Shown here: positions 16,740-25,377 of the stretch, one piece after another
How positions within the stretch are numbered: position 1 is the stretch's first letter
Layout: each line of letters begins with the position of its first letter
Assembly: GCA_017882455.1 (NCBI GenBank)
Contig: JADGPL010000004.1
Coordinates: forward strand, 122,458-186,457
Direction: 5' to 3'
Length of the DNA stretch: 64,000 bases
From: Solirubrobacteraceae bacterium
Lineage (GTDB): Bacteria > Actinomycetota > Thermoleophilia > Solirubrobacterales > Solirubrobacteraceae
Translations under genes and position numbers: made by a program
Notes under the pieces: model-generated
Seen by the model: the letters and a program-made list of their open reading frames with translations, nothing else
Told to the model about the DNA's origin: nothing
Database searches by the model: none

Positions 16740-17617
16740 TGCTCCTCGGCGCGGAGCCGACCGATCCAAGATCGGCCGGCGTGCCCACCGCCGCAGCGGT
16801 GATGGCGCGCGCCGCAGGGGAGAACTTCCCGGTCGCCGGGCGCCTGCTCGGAGCGGCGGTTCGCGCAGATCTGCTCGCCATCTACGGCTTTGCCCGCCTC
16901 GTGGACGAGCTCGGCGACGCCTCCTCGGGCGATCGCCTCGCGGCCCTGGACTGGCTGCAGGACGAGCTCGACCGCGCCTTCCAGGGTCGGGCCGAGCACC
17001 CGCTGCTCGTCGCGCTGCAGCCGACGCTGCGAAGACGTGCGCTCGGGCACGAGCCGTTCCTACGCCTGATTGAGGCCAACCGCATGGATCAGCGCGTCCA
17101 CAGCTACCGGAGCTGGGAGCAGCTGCGCGGCTACTGCTCGCTCTCGGCCGACCCCGTCGGCGAGCTGGTGCTCGCGGTGTTCGGCGCGGCCACTCCCGGG
17201 CGCATAGCTCTGTCGAGCTCGATCTGCACCGGCCTGCAGCTCGTCGAGCACTGTCAGGATGTGGCCGAGGATCTCGCCGCGGGGCGTGTCTACCTGCCCG
17301 AGGAGGATCTCGAGCGCTTCGGCTGCAGCCGCGGGCAGCTGGCCGAAGCCCATGCGGGTGGACCGTTGCGCCAGGTGCTGGCCTTCGAGGTCGCCCGCGC
17401 CCGCGAGCTGTTCGCGCGGGGCGCTCCGCTGATCGACGAGCTGAGTGGCAGGGCACGGCTGACCGTGGCGGCGTTCGTGGCAGGCGGTCGCGCGGCGGCG
17501 AGCGCGGTCGAGCACGCCGGCTATGACGTGCTCCCCGGTGCGCCGCGGGCCGGACGCGGCACTCTGGCGCTGGCACTGGCGAGCACGTTGCTGGGGCGCC
17601 ACCGGGAGTCCGTGTGA
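16739..17617 (+). CDS. hpnC: Hydroxysqualene synthase HpnC
   Basis: This 292-residue member of the squalene/phytoene synthase family is expected to convert presqualene diphosphate to hydroxysqualene. The first aspartate-rich region reads YGFARLVDELGD and the second VEHCQDVAEDLAAGRVYLP, with the YLP stretch typical of HpnC/HpnD. The ATG at 16739 overlaps the shc stop, and the 3' end overlaps the GTG of hpnD by 4 nt. HpnC versus HpnD is assigned by similarity of the active-site text and the standard gene order hpnC-hpnD-hpnE. Confidence 0.9.
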   Translation: MLLGAEPTDPRSAGVPTAAAVMARAAGENFPVAGRLLGAAVRADLLAIYGFARLVDELGDASSGDRLAALDWLQDELDRAFQGRAEHPLLVALQPTLRRRALGHEPFLRLIEANRMDQRVHSYRSWEQLRGYCSLSADPVGELVLAVFGAATPGRIALSSSICTGLQLVEHCQDVAEDLAAGRVYLPEEDLERFGCSRGQLAEAHAGGPLRQVLAFEVARARELFARGAPLIDELSGRARLTVAAFVAGGRAAASAVEHAGYDVLPGAPRAGRGTLALALASTLLGRHRESV

Positions 17618-18561
17618 GCATCTCGATCGACATCGCCGAGGCCTACCGTCACTGTGAAGCTGTGACGCGTACCGAGGCGGCGAACTTCTACTACGGGATC
17701 CGCCTGCTCGACGGCGACCGCCGCCGCGCGATGTGCGCCGTGTATGCGTTCGCACGGCGGGTGGACGATGTCGGCGACGGGGAGCTCGCGGGCGAGGAGA
17801 AGCTGCGCCGCCTAGACGCCGAGGAGGCGGCGCTCGCCGGCGTGGAAGGGAGAGGTGCGCCGGCGTCCGACAGCCTGGATCCGGTGATGGTCGCGCTCGC
17901 CGATGCTCAGGCGCGCTTCTCCCTGCCCGCCGGTGTCCTGGCCGAGCTGATCGAGGGCGTTCGCATGGACGTGGGTGGAGTCACCTACGAGACCTTCGAT
18001 GACCTCGTGCTCTACTGTCGGCGCGTGGCCGGCGCAATCGGCCGCGTCTGTCTGGCGATCTTCGGCGTACGGGGCGAGGCCGCGCCCGACATCGCCCATG
18101 CGCAGTCGCTCGCCGACGACCTCGGCGTGGCTCTGCAGCTCACGAACATCCTGCGCGACGTGCGCGAGGACGCCCAGAACGGTCGCGTCTACCTCCCGGC
18201 CGAGGACCTCAGGCGCTTCGGTCTCCTGGGCGAGGGCGGGCACGCGGACGCCCCGGCCAGGCTGGCCGCGCTCGCGGCGCGGGCCGACGAGCGCGAGCGC
18301 CGCGAGGATCTCGAGCAGGTGTCCGCGCTGGTGCGCTTCGAGGCCACCAGGGCACGCGAGTGGTTCCGGCGCGGGCTCGCGCTCGGGGGGCTGCTGGACC
18401 GCCGCAGCGCCGCGTGCGTGCTGGCGATGGCCGGTATCTACAGTCGGCTGCTGGACCGCATCGAGGCCGATCCCGAGCAGGCCTTCGCCCGGCGCGTGTC
18501 GCTGCCCGCGCGCGAGAAGGCCTGGGTGGCCGTGCGCGGGATGATCGGAGGCGGCGCTTGA
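17614..18561 (+). CDS. hpnD: Presqualene diphosphate synthase HpnD
   Basis: This 315-residue squalene/phytoene synthase family protein joins two farnesyl diphosphates to give presqualene diphosphate. Both metal-binding motifs are complete: AFARRVDDVGDGE (DDxxD-like) and LTNILRDVREDAQNGRVYLP. The GTG start overlaps the hpnC stop and the gene end overlaps the hpnE start (TTGA). HpnD acts first, then HpnC, then HpnE to make squalene for Shc. Confidence 0.93.
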   Translation: MSISIDIAEAYRHCEAVTRTEAANFYYGIRLLDGDRRRAMCAVYAFARRVDDVGDGELAGEEKLRRLDAEEAALAGVEGRGAPASDSLDPVMVALADAQARFSLPAGVLAELIEGVRMDVGGVTYETFDDLVLYCRRVAGAIGRVCLAIFGVRGEAAPDIAHAQSLADDLGVALQLTNILRDVREDAQNGRVYLPAEDLRRFGLLGEGGHADAPARLAALAARADERERREDLEQVSALVRFEATRAREWFRRGLALGGLLDRRSAACVLAMAGIYSRLLDRIEADPEQAFARRVSLPAREKAWVAVRGMIGGGA

Positions 18562-20048
18562 GCCGCGATCGCCAGGTCCTCGTGATCGGGGGCGGCCTCG
18601 CCGGGATCACGGCCGCGCTCGACTGCGCCGGCGCCGGCGCTGAGGTGACGTTGCTGGAGGTGCGCCGGCGGCTGGGCGGAGCGGCCTACTCCTTCGAGCG
18701 GGCGGGCCTTGAGATGGACAACGGCCAGCACGTCTTCCTGCGTTGCTGCGAGGCCTACCGCGCCCTGCTGAGGCGTCTGGGAAGCGAGCACCTGGTCTCG
18801 CTGCAGGAGCGCCTGGCGATCCCGGTGATGAAGCCAGGCTCGCCGCCGTTCTTGCTGCGCCGCAGCTCGCTGCCCGCGCCACTGCACCTGGCGGGTGCGC
18901 TCGCGCGCTATCCCCACCTCACGCCGCTGCAGCGCCTCGGCGCGGTGCGGGCCGCCACCGGGCTGATGCGCCTGCGGCGTTCGGGGCGCGGACGGCGCGA
19001 GCTGGCGCTGGACAGGCTCACGCTGGGCGAATGGCTCGCGCGTCACGGGCAGGGCCCGCAGGCCGTGGCCGCATTGTGGGATCTGATCGCGCTGCCCACG
19101 CTCAACCTGCCGGCGGCCGAGGCCTCGCTCGAGCTGGGCGCCTTCGTGCTGCGCGCAGGCCTGCTCGAAGAGGCCGACGCCGGTGACATCGGCTTTCACC
19201 GGGGGACTCTCAGCCAGATAATCGGCAAGCCGGCCGAGCAGGCGCTCGCCGGCGCGGGCGTCGAGGTGCGGCTCGGCTGGCGGGTCGAGCGATTGGAGCG
19301 CACTCCACGTGGTCTGGAGGTCCATGGCCGCGTCGGCTCGAACGATGGCGAGGACGAGGGAGAGGGGGCGAGCGACGGCCTCAGCGCCGAGGCGGTGGTG
19401 GTGACGTTGCCACATGCGCGGGCAGCGAGGCTGCTCGAGCCGCTGCTGGGCGAGCGCGCCCGCTCTTGGGACCGTCTCGGGAGCTCGCCGATCGTCAACC
19501 TGCACATCGTCTATGACCGCGAGGTCTGCAGCGAGTCCTTTCTCGCGGGTGTTGGCACCCCGGTGCAGTACCTCTTCGATCGCACGCAGGCCGGCGGAGC
19601 GCCAGCTGGATGTCAGTATCTGGCGGTGTCGCTGTCGGGAGCCGAGCGGGAGATGGGGATGAGCGTCGCGGCCCTGCGCGAGCGCTACCTGCCCGCGATG
19701 CGCGAGCTGCTGCCGCGCGCGCGCCAGGCCAAGGTGGAGAGCTTCCTGGTCACACGCGAGCACGCAGCCACGTTCCGTGCCGCGCCCGGCGTCGAGGCTC
19801 TGCGCCCAGGACCGCAGAGCGCGCTGCAGGGGCTCCTGCTCGCCGGCGCCTGGACGGCGACGGGTTGGCCGGCCACGCTCGAGGGTGCCGTCCTCAGCGG
19901 GCACGCGGCGGCCGCACGCGCGTTGCAGACGCTCGGGATCGGCCCCGCGCGCATCGCGCCGGGCCACGCCCCGACCTCCTCGGCCGCGCCGGTCGAGCGC
20001 ACCGGTGCCGGCGCTCCGTCCGTGGTCGCGGGGGGTGGGCGACCGTGA
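18558..20048 (+). CDS. hpnE: Hydroxysqualene dehydroxylase HpnE
   Basis: This 496-residue FAD-dependent enzyme of the phytoene desaturase-like amine oxidase fold reduces hydroxysqualene to squalene. The N-terminal Rossmann motif VLVIGGGLAGITAALDCA, the following RRRLGGAAYSFERAG and the C-terminal AGAWTATGWPATLEGAVLSG FAD segment are all visible. A TTG at 18558 is chosen because the dinucleotide motif starts six codons later and no ATG lies nearby; it overlaps the hpnD stop. A Pro/Ala-rich tail of about 35 residues follows the last conserved helix. Confidence 0.9.
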   Translation: MSRDRQVLVIGGGLAGITAALDCAGAGAEVTLLEVRRRLGGAAYSFERAGLEMDNGQHVFLRCCEAYRALLRRLGSEHLVSLQERLAIPVMKPGSPPFLLRRSSLPAPLHLAGALARYPHLTPLQRLGAVRAATGLMRLRRSGRGRRELALDRLTLGEWLARHGQGPQAVAALWDLIALPTLNLPAAEASLELGAFVLRAGLLEEADAGDIGFHRGTLSQIIGKPAEQALAGAGVEVRLGWRVERLERTPRGLEVHGRVGSNDGEDEGEGASDGLSAEAVVVTLPHARAARLLEPLLGERARSWDRLGSSPIVNLHIVYDREVCSESFLAGVGTPVQYLFDRTQAGGAPAGCQYLAVSLSGAEREMGMSVAALRERYLPAMRELLPRARQAKVESFLVTREHAATFRAAPGVEALRPGPQSALQGLLLAGAWTATGWPATLEGAVLSGHAAAARALQTLGIGPARIAPGHAPTSSAAPVERTGAGAPSVVAGGGRP

Positions 20049-20632
20049 GCTCGCTGCTCGTGGCCGCGCCTCTGCGGGTGGAGGCGGCGCTGATCTCCTC
20101 TGCCGCCGGCGGTGCCGTGGTGCGCAAGACCGGGATGGGCCCCGACCGCGCCAAGGTCGCCGCCGGGGAGCTCGCGGGGCATGCCGGGCGGGCGATGCTC
20201 GTGCTCGGATTCTGCGGCGGCCTGGACGCGACATCGGTGCCCGGAGAAGTGATCGTCGCCGAGGAGGTCTATGCGGCCGTCGACGAAGGCCACCCCGAGG
20301 AGCGCGTGCGCTGCCAGCTCGCCCAGGAGCTCGTCGTCCGCCTCACCGGGCGCGGGATGAAGGTCCGCGTGGGCAAGCTCGTGTGCGTTTCGCGCCTGGC
20401 GCTCGGCGAGCGACGCGCCGAGCTGCACGCCGGTGGGGCAATCGCCGTGGACATGGAGTCGGTGTGGCTTGCGCCCGGCGCGGGCGAGCGCCCGTTCGGC
20501 GTGGTGCGCGTAGTCCTCGACAGCCCTGAGCACGAGCTGCTGCGCCCGCGGGCGGCCCTCGGCGCGATTCGGGCCGCGTGGGCGCTGCGGCGGGTGGCGG
20601 GCGCCCTTCAGGACCTGGCGCCGGGCGACTAA
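20045..20632 (+). CDS. hpnG: Hopanoid-associated phosphorylase HpnG
   Basis: This 195-residue nucleoside-phosphorylase-like protein is expected to remove adenine from adenosylhopane, giving phosphoribosylhopane/ribosylhopane. FCGGLDATSVPGEVIVAEEV and AIAVDMESVWLA correspond to the phosphate- and nucleoside-binding strands of the purine phosphorylase fold. It is shorter than many HpnG proteins (about 200-240 residues). The GTG overlaps the hpnE stop by 4 nt. Position between hpnE and hpnH supports the assignment. Confidence 0.85.
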   Translation: MSSLLVAAPLRVEAALISSAAGGAVVRKTGMGPDRAKVAAGELAGHAGRAMLVLGFCGGLDATSVPGEVIVAEEVYAAVDEGHPEERVRCQLAQELVVRLTGRGMKVRVGKLVCVSRLALGERRAELHAGGAIAVDMESVWLAPGAGERPFGVVRVVLDSPEHELLRPRAALGAIRAAWALRRVAGALQDLAPGD

Positions 20633-20635
20633 GGT
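20630..20635 (+). promoter_or_regulatory. -10-like box TAAGGT before hpnH
   Basis: TAAGGT lies 6 nt before the hpnH ATG and contains the hpnG stop codon. An internal leaderless promoter for hpnH is possible. Confidence 0.35.
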
Positions 20636-20641
20636 AGCCCA

Positions 20642-21643
20642 ATGGCGGTCCGGATCAGGCAGAGCACGCGCATGGGTTGGTACCTGATGCGCCAGCGGCT
20701 GGCCAAACGCGACAAGTTCCCCCTGATCGTGGAGCTCGAGCCGCTGTTCCAGTGCAACCTCGCGTGCTCGGGCTGCGGCAAGATCCAGCACCCCGAGCAC
20801 GAGCTGCGCCGCCGGATGCCGGTGGAGCAGGCGATCGCGGCGATCGACGAGAGCGGCACGCCGATGGTCTCGATCGCCGGCGGCGAGCCGTTGATCCACC
20901 CCGAGATACATCTGATCGTCGAGCAGCTGATCAAGAAAAAGAAGTTCGTCTACCTCTGCACCAACGCGCTGCTGCTCGAGAAGAAGCTCTCCAACTTCAA
21001 GCCGAGCCCATACTTCTCGTGGGCGATCCACATGGACGGCCTGCGTGAGCGCCACGATGCCTCGGTCGAGCGCGAGGGCGTCTTCGACAAGGCCGTCTCG
21101 GCGATCAAGGTCGCCCAGGCTGCCGGCTTCCGGGTGACCACTAACACGACCTTCTTCACCCACGACTCGCCCAAGACGGTGCGCGAGGTGCTCGACTTCC
21201 TCAACGACGACCTCGAAGTCGACGAGATGATGATCTCGCCCGCCTACGCCTACGAGAAAGCTCCCGACCAAGAGCACTTCCTCGGCGTGACCCAGACCCG
21301 CGAGCTCTTCAGCGAGGCATTCTCGGAAGGGCGGCGCAAGAAGTGGCGGCTGAACCACAGCCCGCTGTTCCTCGACTTCCTCGAGGGCAAGGCCGAATTC
21401 GACTGCACCGCGTGGGGGATCCCCAGCTACTCGCTGTTCGGTTGGCAGCGTCCGTGCTACCTGATGTCGGACGGCTACACGAAGACCTACAAGGAGCTGA
21501 TCGAGACGACCGACTGGAGCAAGTACGGTCGCGGCAGGGATCCGCGCTGCGAAAACTGCATGGCCCACTGCGGGTACGAGCCGACAGCCGTCCTGCAGAC
21601 CACCGGCTCGCTGCGCCAGTCACTGCGCGCGATCGCGGGCTGA
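20642..21643 (+). CDS. hpnH: Adenosyl-hopene transferase HpnH (radical SAM)
   Basis: This 333-residue radical SAM enzyme attaches a 5'-deoxyadenosyl group to diploptene, the first step of extended (C35) hopanoid side-chain synthesis. The cluster motif is C38-x3-C42-x2-C45 (QCNLACSGCGKIQHPEH), followed by SIAGGEPLIHPEI and a C-terminal DPRCENCMAHCGYEP cysteine-rich part. Length and motifs are typical. Together with hpnG it shows that this organism makes more than simple hopene. Confidence 0.95.
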   Translation: MAVRIRQSTRMGWYLMRQRLAKRDKFPLIVELEPLFQCNLACSGCGKIQHPEHELRRRMPVEQAIAAIDESGTPMVSIAGGEPLIHPEIHLIVEQLIKKKKFVYLCTNALLLEKKLSNFKPSPYFSWAIHMDGLRERHDASVEREGVFDKAVSAIKVAQAAGFRVTTNTTFFTHDSPKTVREVLDFLNDDLEVDEMMISPAYAYEKAPDQEHFLGVTQTRELFSEAFSEGRRKKWRLNHSPLFLDFLEGKAEFDCTAWGIPSYSLFGWQRPCYLMSDGYTKTYKELIETTDWSKYGRGRDPRCENCMAHCGYEPTAVLQTTGSLRQSLRAIAG

Positions 21644-21647
21644 GCCC

Positions 21648-22679
21648 CTACTCCCGCCCACCCGGGCGGATGTCCTGCCAGCTCAGGTTCTCGCCGAGCA
21701 GGGCGGGCACACCGAGGGCGAGCGCGGTGAGCACCTCGACGGCCTGCAGGATGATCCCGTAGGCCAGGCCCGGTCCCGATCCCACCCCGTAGGCGGCGAG
21801 CACGACCAGGCAGGCCGCCTGGAAGACCCCGACGTTCGACGGGGTCGCGGGGAGGATGGCGCTGACGTTGATCGCCAGCAGGATCGCGGCCGCCGAGACG
21901 AGGCCCGTGTGCAGGCCGAGGGAGAGCACGACCATGTAGCAGGCGAGCCACTGAAGCGCCCAGGCCAGCAGCTGGAAGGCGACGGCCAACGCACCGAAGC
22001 GGGGGCGCGTGAAGACGATCAGGCCGCGACGGGCGAGGCTCAGGGCGCGCTCGATCGCGTTGGCGATCACGACCACGCGCGGCGAGCGTGAGCGCCTGCC
22101 GAGCGCGATCAGGCGGGGACCGAGGATCACGAGCACGGCCACCAGCAGCGGCAGCGCCACCGCGACCACGATGCCCGTGAGGTGGCCGTGAAGCAGCGGC
22201 ACGCTGGTGAATGTCACGGCCGCGAGGATGGCGAGGGCGAGCACGTTGATGAGCGTCTGCGAGAACACCGTCCCCGCGACGATCGGAAGCAGGCGCCGAT
22301 TGGGACCGTCGAGGCGCCGCGAGAGAACCACCACGCGTGAGGGCTCCCCGATCCGCCCGGGAAAGACCGCCGAGCCCATCACGCCGATCATCGTCGCCCG
22401 AACCACGGGCGCGCGCGGGATCGCGGTGTCGGGCAGGGCGGCGCGCAGCACCGCATGCCAGGAGATCGATCGCATCAACAGCGAGAGGGCCATGAGCAGG
22501 AAGGCCAGTGCGATCCATCCCGGGGTGGCCGTGATCAACGCATGGCCGACACGCGGGAGGTTCAAGCGGGAGAGCGCGAAGACGATCACGCCGGCCACGA
22601 CGACCGCGGTGACGGCGAGGGCCAGACGCCGGCGTCCGGTGCGCCGCGTGGGGGTCGGCGGGTTCTCCGATGCGCCCAT
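21648..22679 (-). CDS. Flippase-like membrane protein (LPG synthase TM region family)
   Basis: This 343-residue protein has about eight membrane helices of the UPF0104/YbhN fold (lysylphosphatidylglycerol synthetase membrane region without the catalytic domain). Typical stretches are VFPGRIGEPSRVVVLSRRL and LPATPSNVGVFQAACLVVL. The start ATG at 22679 follows no clear Shine-Dalgarno; a longer upstream frame is rejected because its sequence is arginine-rich shadow. Such proteins often sit beside glycosyltransferase or hopanoid genes and may move lipids. It converges on hpnH with a 4-nt gap. Confidence 0.82.
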   Translation of the reverse strand: MGASENPPTPTRRTGRRRLALAVTAVVVAGVIVFALSRLNLPRVGHALITATPGWIALAFLLMALSLLMRSISWHAVLRAALPDTAIPRAPVVRATMIGVMGSAVFPGRIGEPSRVVVLSRRLDGPNRRLLPIVAGTVFSQTLINVLALAILAAVTFTSVPLLHGHLTGIVVAVALPLLVAVLVILGPRLIALGRRSRSPRVVVIANAIERALSLARRGLIVFTRPRFGALAVAFQLLAWALQWLACYMVVLSLGLHTGLVSAAAILLAINVSAILPATPSNVGVFQAACLVVLAAYGVGSGPGLAYGIILQAVEVLTALALGVPALLGENLSWQDIRPGGRE

Positions 22680-22787
22680 TCGGCGGGGTCTATCAGGTCG
22701 GCCGGCCTCAGCACCGCATACCACTGGAGCAAGCGCGGGCGCCGTCGAGTCGCGGCGAGGACGACAGTTGGCCTCGGTATGCTCATC

Positions 22788-22846
22788 GGCGCAGCGATGA
22801 GGCCCGCTCCATAACCGCGGCTTGGGGCCGCTGATGGCTTCTACGT
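22788..22846 (+). promoter_or_regulatory. Fluoride riboswitch (crcB motif)
   Basis: The conserved fluoride-aptamer text is present: GCGATGAGGCCCGC at about 22793-22806, a hairpin GCGGC/GCCGC around 22817-22831, and CTGATGGCTTCTAC at 22831-22844. GAGGCC can pair with GGCTTC through one G-U wobble, as in the known aptamer. It ends about 35 nt before the crcB start, so it likely controls crcB translation or transcription by fluoride binding. Confidence 0.9.
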
Positions 22847-22878
22847 CACCGTCACTCGAACGTAAGTGAGGTCGTGCC

Positions 22879-23334
22879 GTGGAACGCGATCGCAGCGCAG
22901 CCGGGCAGGGCAGGACAGCGACGATCGGGGTGTTCGCGCTGCAGGTCGATCGCCAGGAGCTGGCCGCGATCTTCGCCGGCGGGTTCATCGGAGCGCTCGG
23001 GCGCGCGGCGCTTGCGCAGGGCCTGGCGGTGCACACGGGAGAGTGGCCGTGGGCGACGTTTGCCGTGAACCTGCTCGCGGCGCTGCTGCTCGGCTACTTC
23101 ATCACCCGTCTGCAGGAGCGCCTGCCGCCCTACACCTACCGGCGCGCGTTCCTGGGCACCGGCATCTGTGGGGCGCTCAGCACATTCTCGACGATGATGC
23201 TCGAGCTGCTGAAGATGATCGACGCGGGCGACTGGGGTCTTGCCGGCGGCTACGCGGCCGCGAGCGTGGCCGGCGGCTTCGCGGCGATCTTCCTGGCGAC
23301 CAAGCTCGTCCGGCGCGCGAGGATCGGCGGATGA
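22879..23334 (+). CDS. crcB: Fluoride channel subunit CrcB (first copy)
   Basis: This 151-residue protein has four membrane helices of the Fluc/CrcB fluoride channel family, which releases F- from the cytoplasm as an antiparallel dimer. Landmarks are GGFIGALGRAAL near helix 1, WATFAVNLLAALLLGY, and the phenylalanine-box helix GALSTFSTMMLELL. A 35-residue N-terminal extension precedes the first helix. The GTG at 22879 follows GTGAGG. It overlaps the second crcB by 4 nt, so the two probably form a heterodimeric channel. Confidence 0.93.
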   Translation: MERDRSAAGQGRTATIGVFALQVDRQELAAIFAGGFIGALGRAALAQGLAVHTGEWPWATFAVNLLAALLLGYFITRLQERLPPYTYRRAFLGTGICGALSTFSTMMLELLKMIDAGDWGLAGGYAAASVAGGFAAIFLATKLVRRARIGG

Positions 23335-23696
23335 GCTTCGTGCTCCTGTGGGTCGGCGTCGGGGCGCTGGGAGGCGCTGCGGCGATGGCGCGCTTCCTGC
23401 TGGATGGACTCGTCTCCACCTCAAGCGCGGGCGATTTCCCGATGGGCACGCTCGCGGTGAACCTCAGCGGGACGGTTGTGCTCGGGATCCTCGCCGGCGT
23501 GGGCCTGCACGGAGACGCGTACCTGCTCGGCGCCACGGCGGTCATCGGCTCCTACACGACCTTCTCCACGTGGCTGCTCGAGTCCCACCGGCTCGCCGAG
23601 GACGGCAGGCGCTGGATCCTCGCGGCCAACGTCCTGCTCAGCCTCGCGCTGGGGGTCGGCGCGGCGGAGCTCGGCCGCATCATCGGTGGCGGCTGA
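23331..23696 (+). CDS. crcB: Fluoride channel subunit CrcB (second copy)
   Basis: This 121-residue Fluc/CrcB subunit has four membrane helices, with GALGGAAAMARFLLDG, GTLAVNLSGTVVLG and the phenylalanine-box helix IGSYTTFSTWLLES. The ATG overlaps the first crcB stop, and its own stop overlaps the next ATG (TGATG). Paired crcB genes are common in Gram-positive bacteria, where both subunits are needed for one channel. Confidence 0.93.
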   Translation: MSFVLLWVGVGALGGAAAMARFLLDGLVSTSSAGDFPMGTLAVNLSGTVVLGILAGVGLHGDAYLLGATAVIGSYTTFSTWLLESHRLAEDGRRWILAANVLLSLALGVGAAELGRIIGGG

Positions 23697-24781
23697 TGGA
23701 GGACGCGCTCAAGCTCACCGTCTACGCCGGCGAGCGCGACCGCGCCGGCGGGCGGCTGTTGAGCGATGCGTTGATGGACCTCTACGAGAACCACGAGGTG
23801 CGCGCGAGCATCCTCATGCGCGGGCTCGAAGGGTTCGGCATCAGGCACAGGCTGCAGACCGAGCGGCTGCTGACCCTCTCCGAAGACCTGCCGATCCTCG
23901 CCGTGGCGCTCGATGCTCCGAGCCGCATCCAGTCGCTCATGGCGGAGGTCCGGGCCCTCACGCGACACGGACTGATCACACTCGAGCGCGCCGAGCTGCT
24001 CGGGGAGCACGACCGCGAGCCGGTGCCTGCGAGGTCCACGGGCGAGCTCAAGCTGACCGTCCACGTGGGACGCCAGGAGCGCGCCGACGGACGCCGGGCC
24101 CACCTGGCGGTGGTCGACTGTCTGGATCGCCATGGCCTGGCCGGTGCGAGCGTGCTCCTGGGCGTCGATGGAACAGCCCACGGGCGCAGGTATCGGGCAC
24201 GCTTCATGGCATCCAACAGCGAGGTGCCAGTGATGATCGTGAGCGTTGGGGCGAGCGCAGCGATCGCGAACGCGCTGCCCGAGCTGCATTCGATCCTCGC
24301 GCGCCCGATGATGACGCTGGAGCGGGTGCAGGTGTGCAAGCGCGATGGCGTGCTGCTCGGCGCTCCCACCACGGTTCCCTCTCCCGACCAGGCGGGGATG
24401 GCCCGCTGGCAGAAGCTCACCGTGTATGCCAGCGAGCGCTCCCGTCACGGTCACGAACCCCTCCACGGCGCACTGATCCGTCGGCTGCGCGCCGAGGGCG
24501 CCGCGGGGGCCACGGCGCTGCGGGGACTGTGGGGATACCACGGCGAGCATCGCCCGCACGGCGAACGCTTCTGGTCGCTGGCGCGGCACGTCCCGGTGCT
24601 GAGCGTGCTGCTGGACACTCAAGCGAACATGGCTCGCTGGTTCGAGATCGTCGACGAGCTGACCCAACAGACGGGCCTGGTCACCAGCGAGATCGTGCCT
24701 GCACTGAGGGCGGCGGGCCCGGAGGTCGTGCACGGGGGGTTGGAGCTGGCCGCCCGGCACGGCGATGCCCGGAACATCTAG
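23696..24781 (+). CDS. Three fused DUF190 domains
   Basis: This 361-residue soluble protein is made of three consecutive DUF190 (PII-like ferredoxin-type fold) domains at about residues 4-100, 118-215 and 240-340. Each begins with KLTVYAGERDR, KLTVHVGRQER or KLTVYASERSR and contains a central [RL]LG-x-[ED/W]G region with repeated RHRL, RYRA or EHRP text. DUF190 proteins are usually about 110 residues and often lie next to crcB. The operon with two crcB genes behind a fluoride riboswitch points to a role in fluoride resistance, perhaps trimer formation or regulation. A triple fusion is unusual. Confidence 0.88.
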   Translation: MEDALKLTVYAGERDRAGGRLLSDALMDLYENHEVRASILMRGLEGFGIRHRLQTERLLTLSEDLPILAVALDAPSRIQSLMAEVRALTRHGLITLERAELLGEHDREPVPARSTGELKLTVHVGRQERADGRRAHLAVVDCLDRHGLAGASVLLGVDGTAHGRRYRARFMASNSEVPVMIVSVGASAAIANALPELHSILARPMMTLERVQVCKRDGVLLGAPTTVPSPDQAGMARWQKLTVYASERSRHGHEPLHGALIRRLRAEGAAGATALRGLWGYHGEHRPHGERFWSLARHVPVLSVLLDTQANMARWFEIVDELTQQTGLVTSEIVPALRAAGPEVVHGGLELAARHGDARNI

Positions 24782-25245
24782 TCCCGGCGCAGGCGCCGGA
24801 TCAGGTAGGCGACCACGGCAATGTTGACGAGCAGCGCGCCTACCTTCAGCGGCGAGGCGCGTTTCGAGAGCTCCCAGATCTCGGGGATGAAGAGCAGCGA
24901 GGTGGCTAGGACCGTCAGCCACTCGCCCCAGCGCCGGCGCATCCACAGCCCGTATGCCTCGGCGCCCTCGAGCACCCCGTAGCCGAGCGCCACGATGCCG
25001 AACACGACATCCTGGTTGGAGCTGATCTTGCTCACTTTCTCGATCAGCCGGTGGATCCAGTTGCCTTTCGGGTTCAGCCCGAGACGCTGGGCGAAGTCGG
25101 CGATTTCCGTGGCCCAGTTGGCGTGGGGGTGCGTCACGAGGACGACGCCGACCGTCAGCAGGACGATCGTGCGAAAACCGCGCTCGGCGGCGATCCACGG
25201 CAGCAGCCGATCGCGGCGGACGCCCGCCTCCCCGGTTCCCTCCAT
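24778..25245 (-). CDS. DUF2127 membrane protein
   Basis: This 155-residue protein has about four membrane helices. ERGFRTIVLLTVGVVLV, then VFGIVALGYGVLEGAEAYGL and WGEWLTVLATSLLFIPEI match the DUF2127 family of unknown function. Its stop overlaps the stop of the DUF190 gene tail-to-tail by 4 nt, so it is on a separate transcript. No functional clue beyond membrane location. Confidence 0.75.
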   Translation of the reverse strand: MEGTGEAGVRRDRLLPWIAAERGFRTIVLLTVGVVLVTHPHANWATEIADFAQRLGLNPKGNWIHRLIEKVSKISSNQDVVFGIVALGYGVLEGAEAYGLWMRRRWGEWLTVLATSLLFIPEIWELSKRASPLKVGALLVNIAVVAYLIRRLRRD

Positions 25246-25377
25246 CTGCGGATGTTCCCCTGCCGGGCGGCGGGAGCGTCGCCGACCCCCCGCCGCAGTT
25301 CGAGGAGCGAGACGCCCGAGAGGCGTCTTCTGGCCTCAATAGACTCGCCCACGAGGACGTCTAACGACTGAGGGGTC

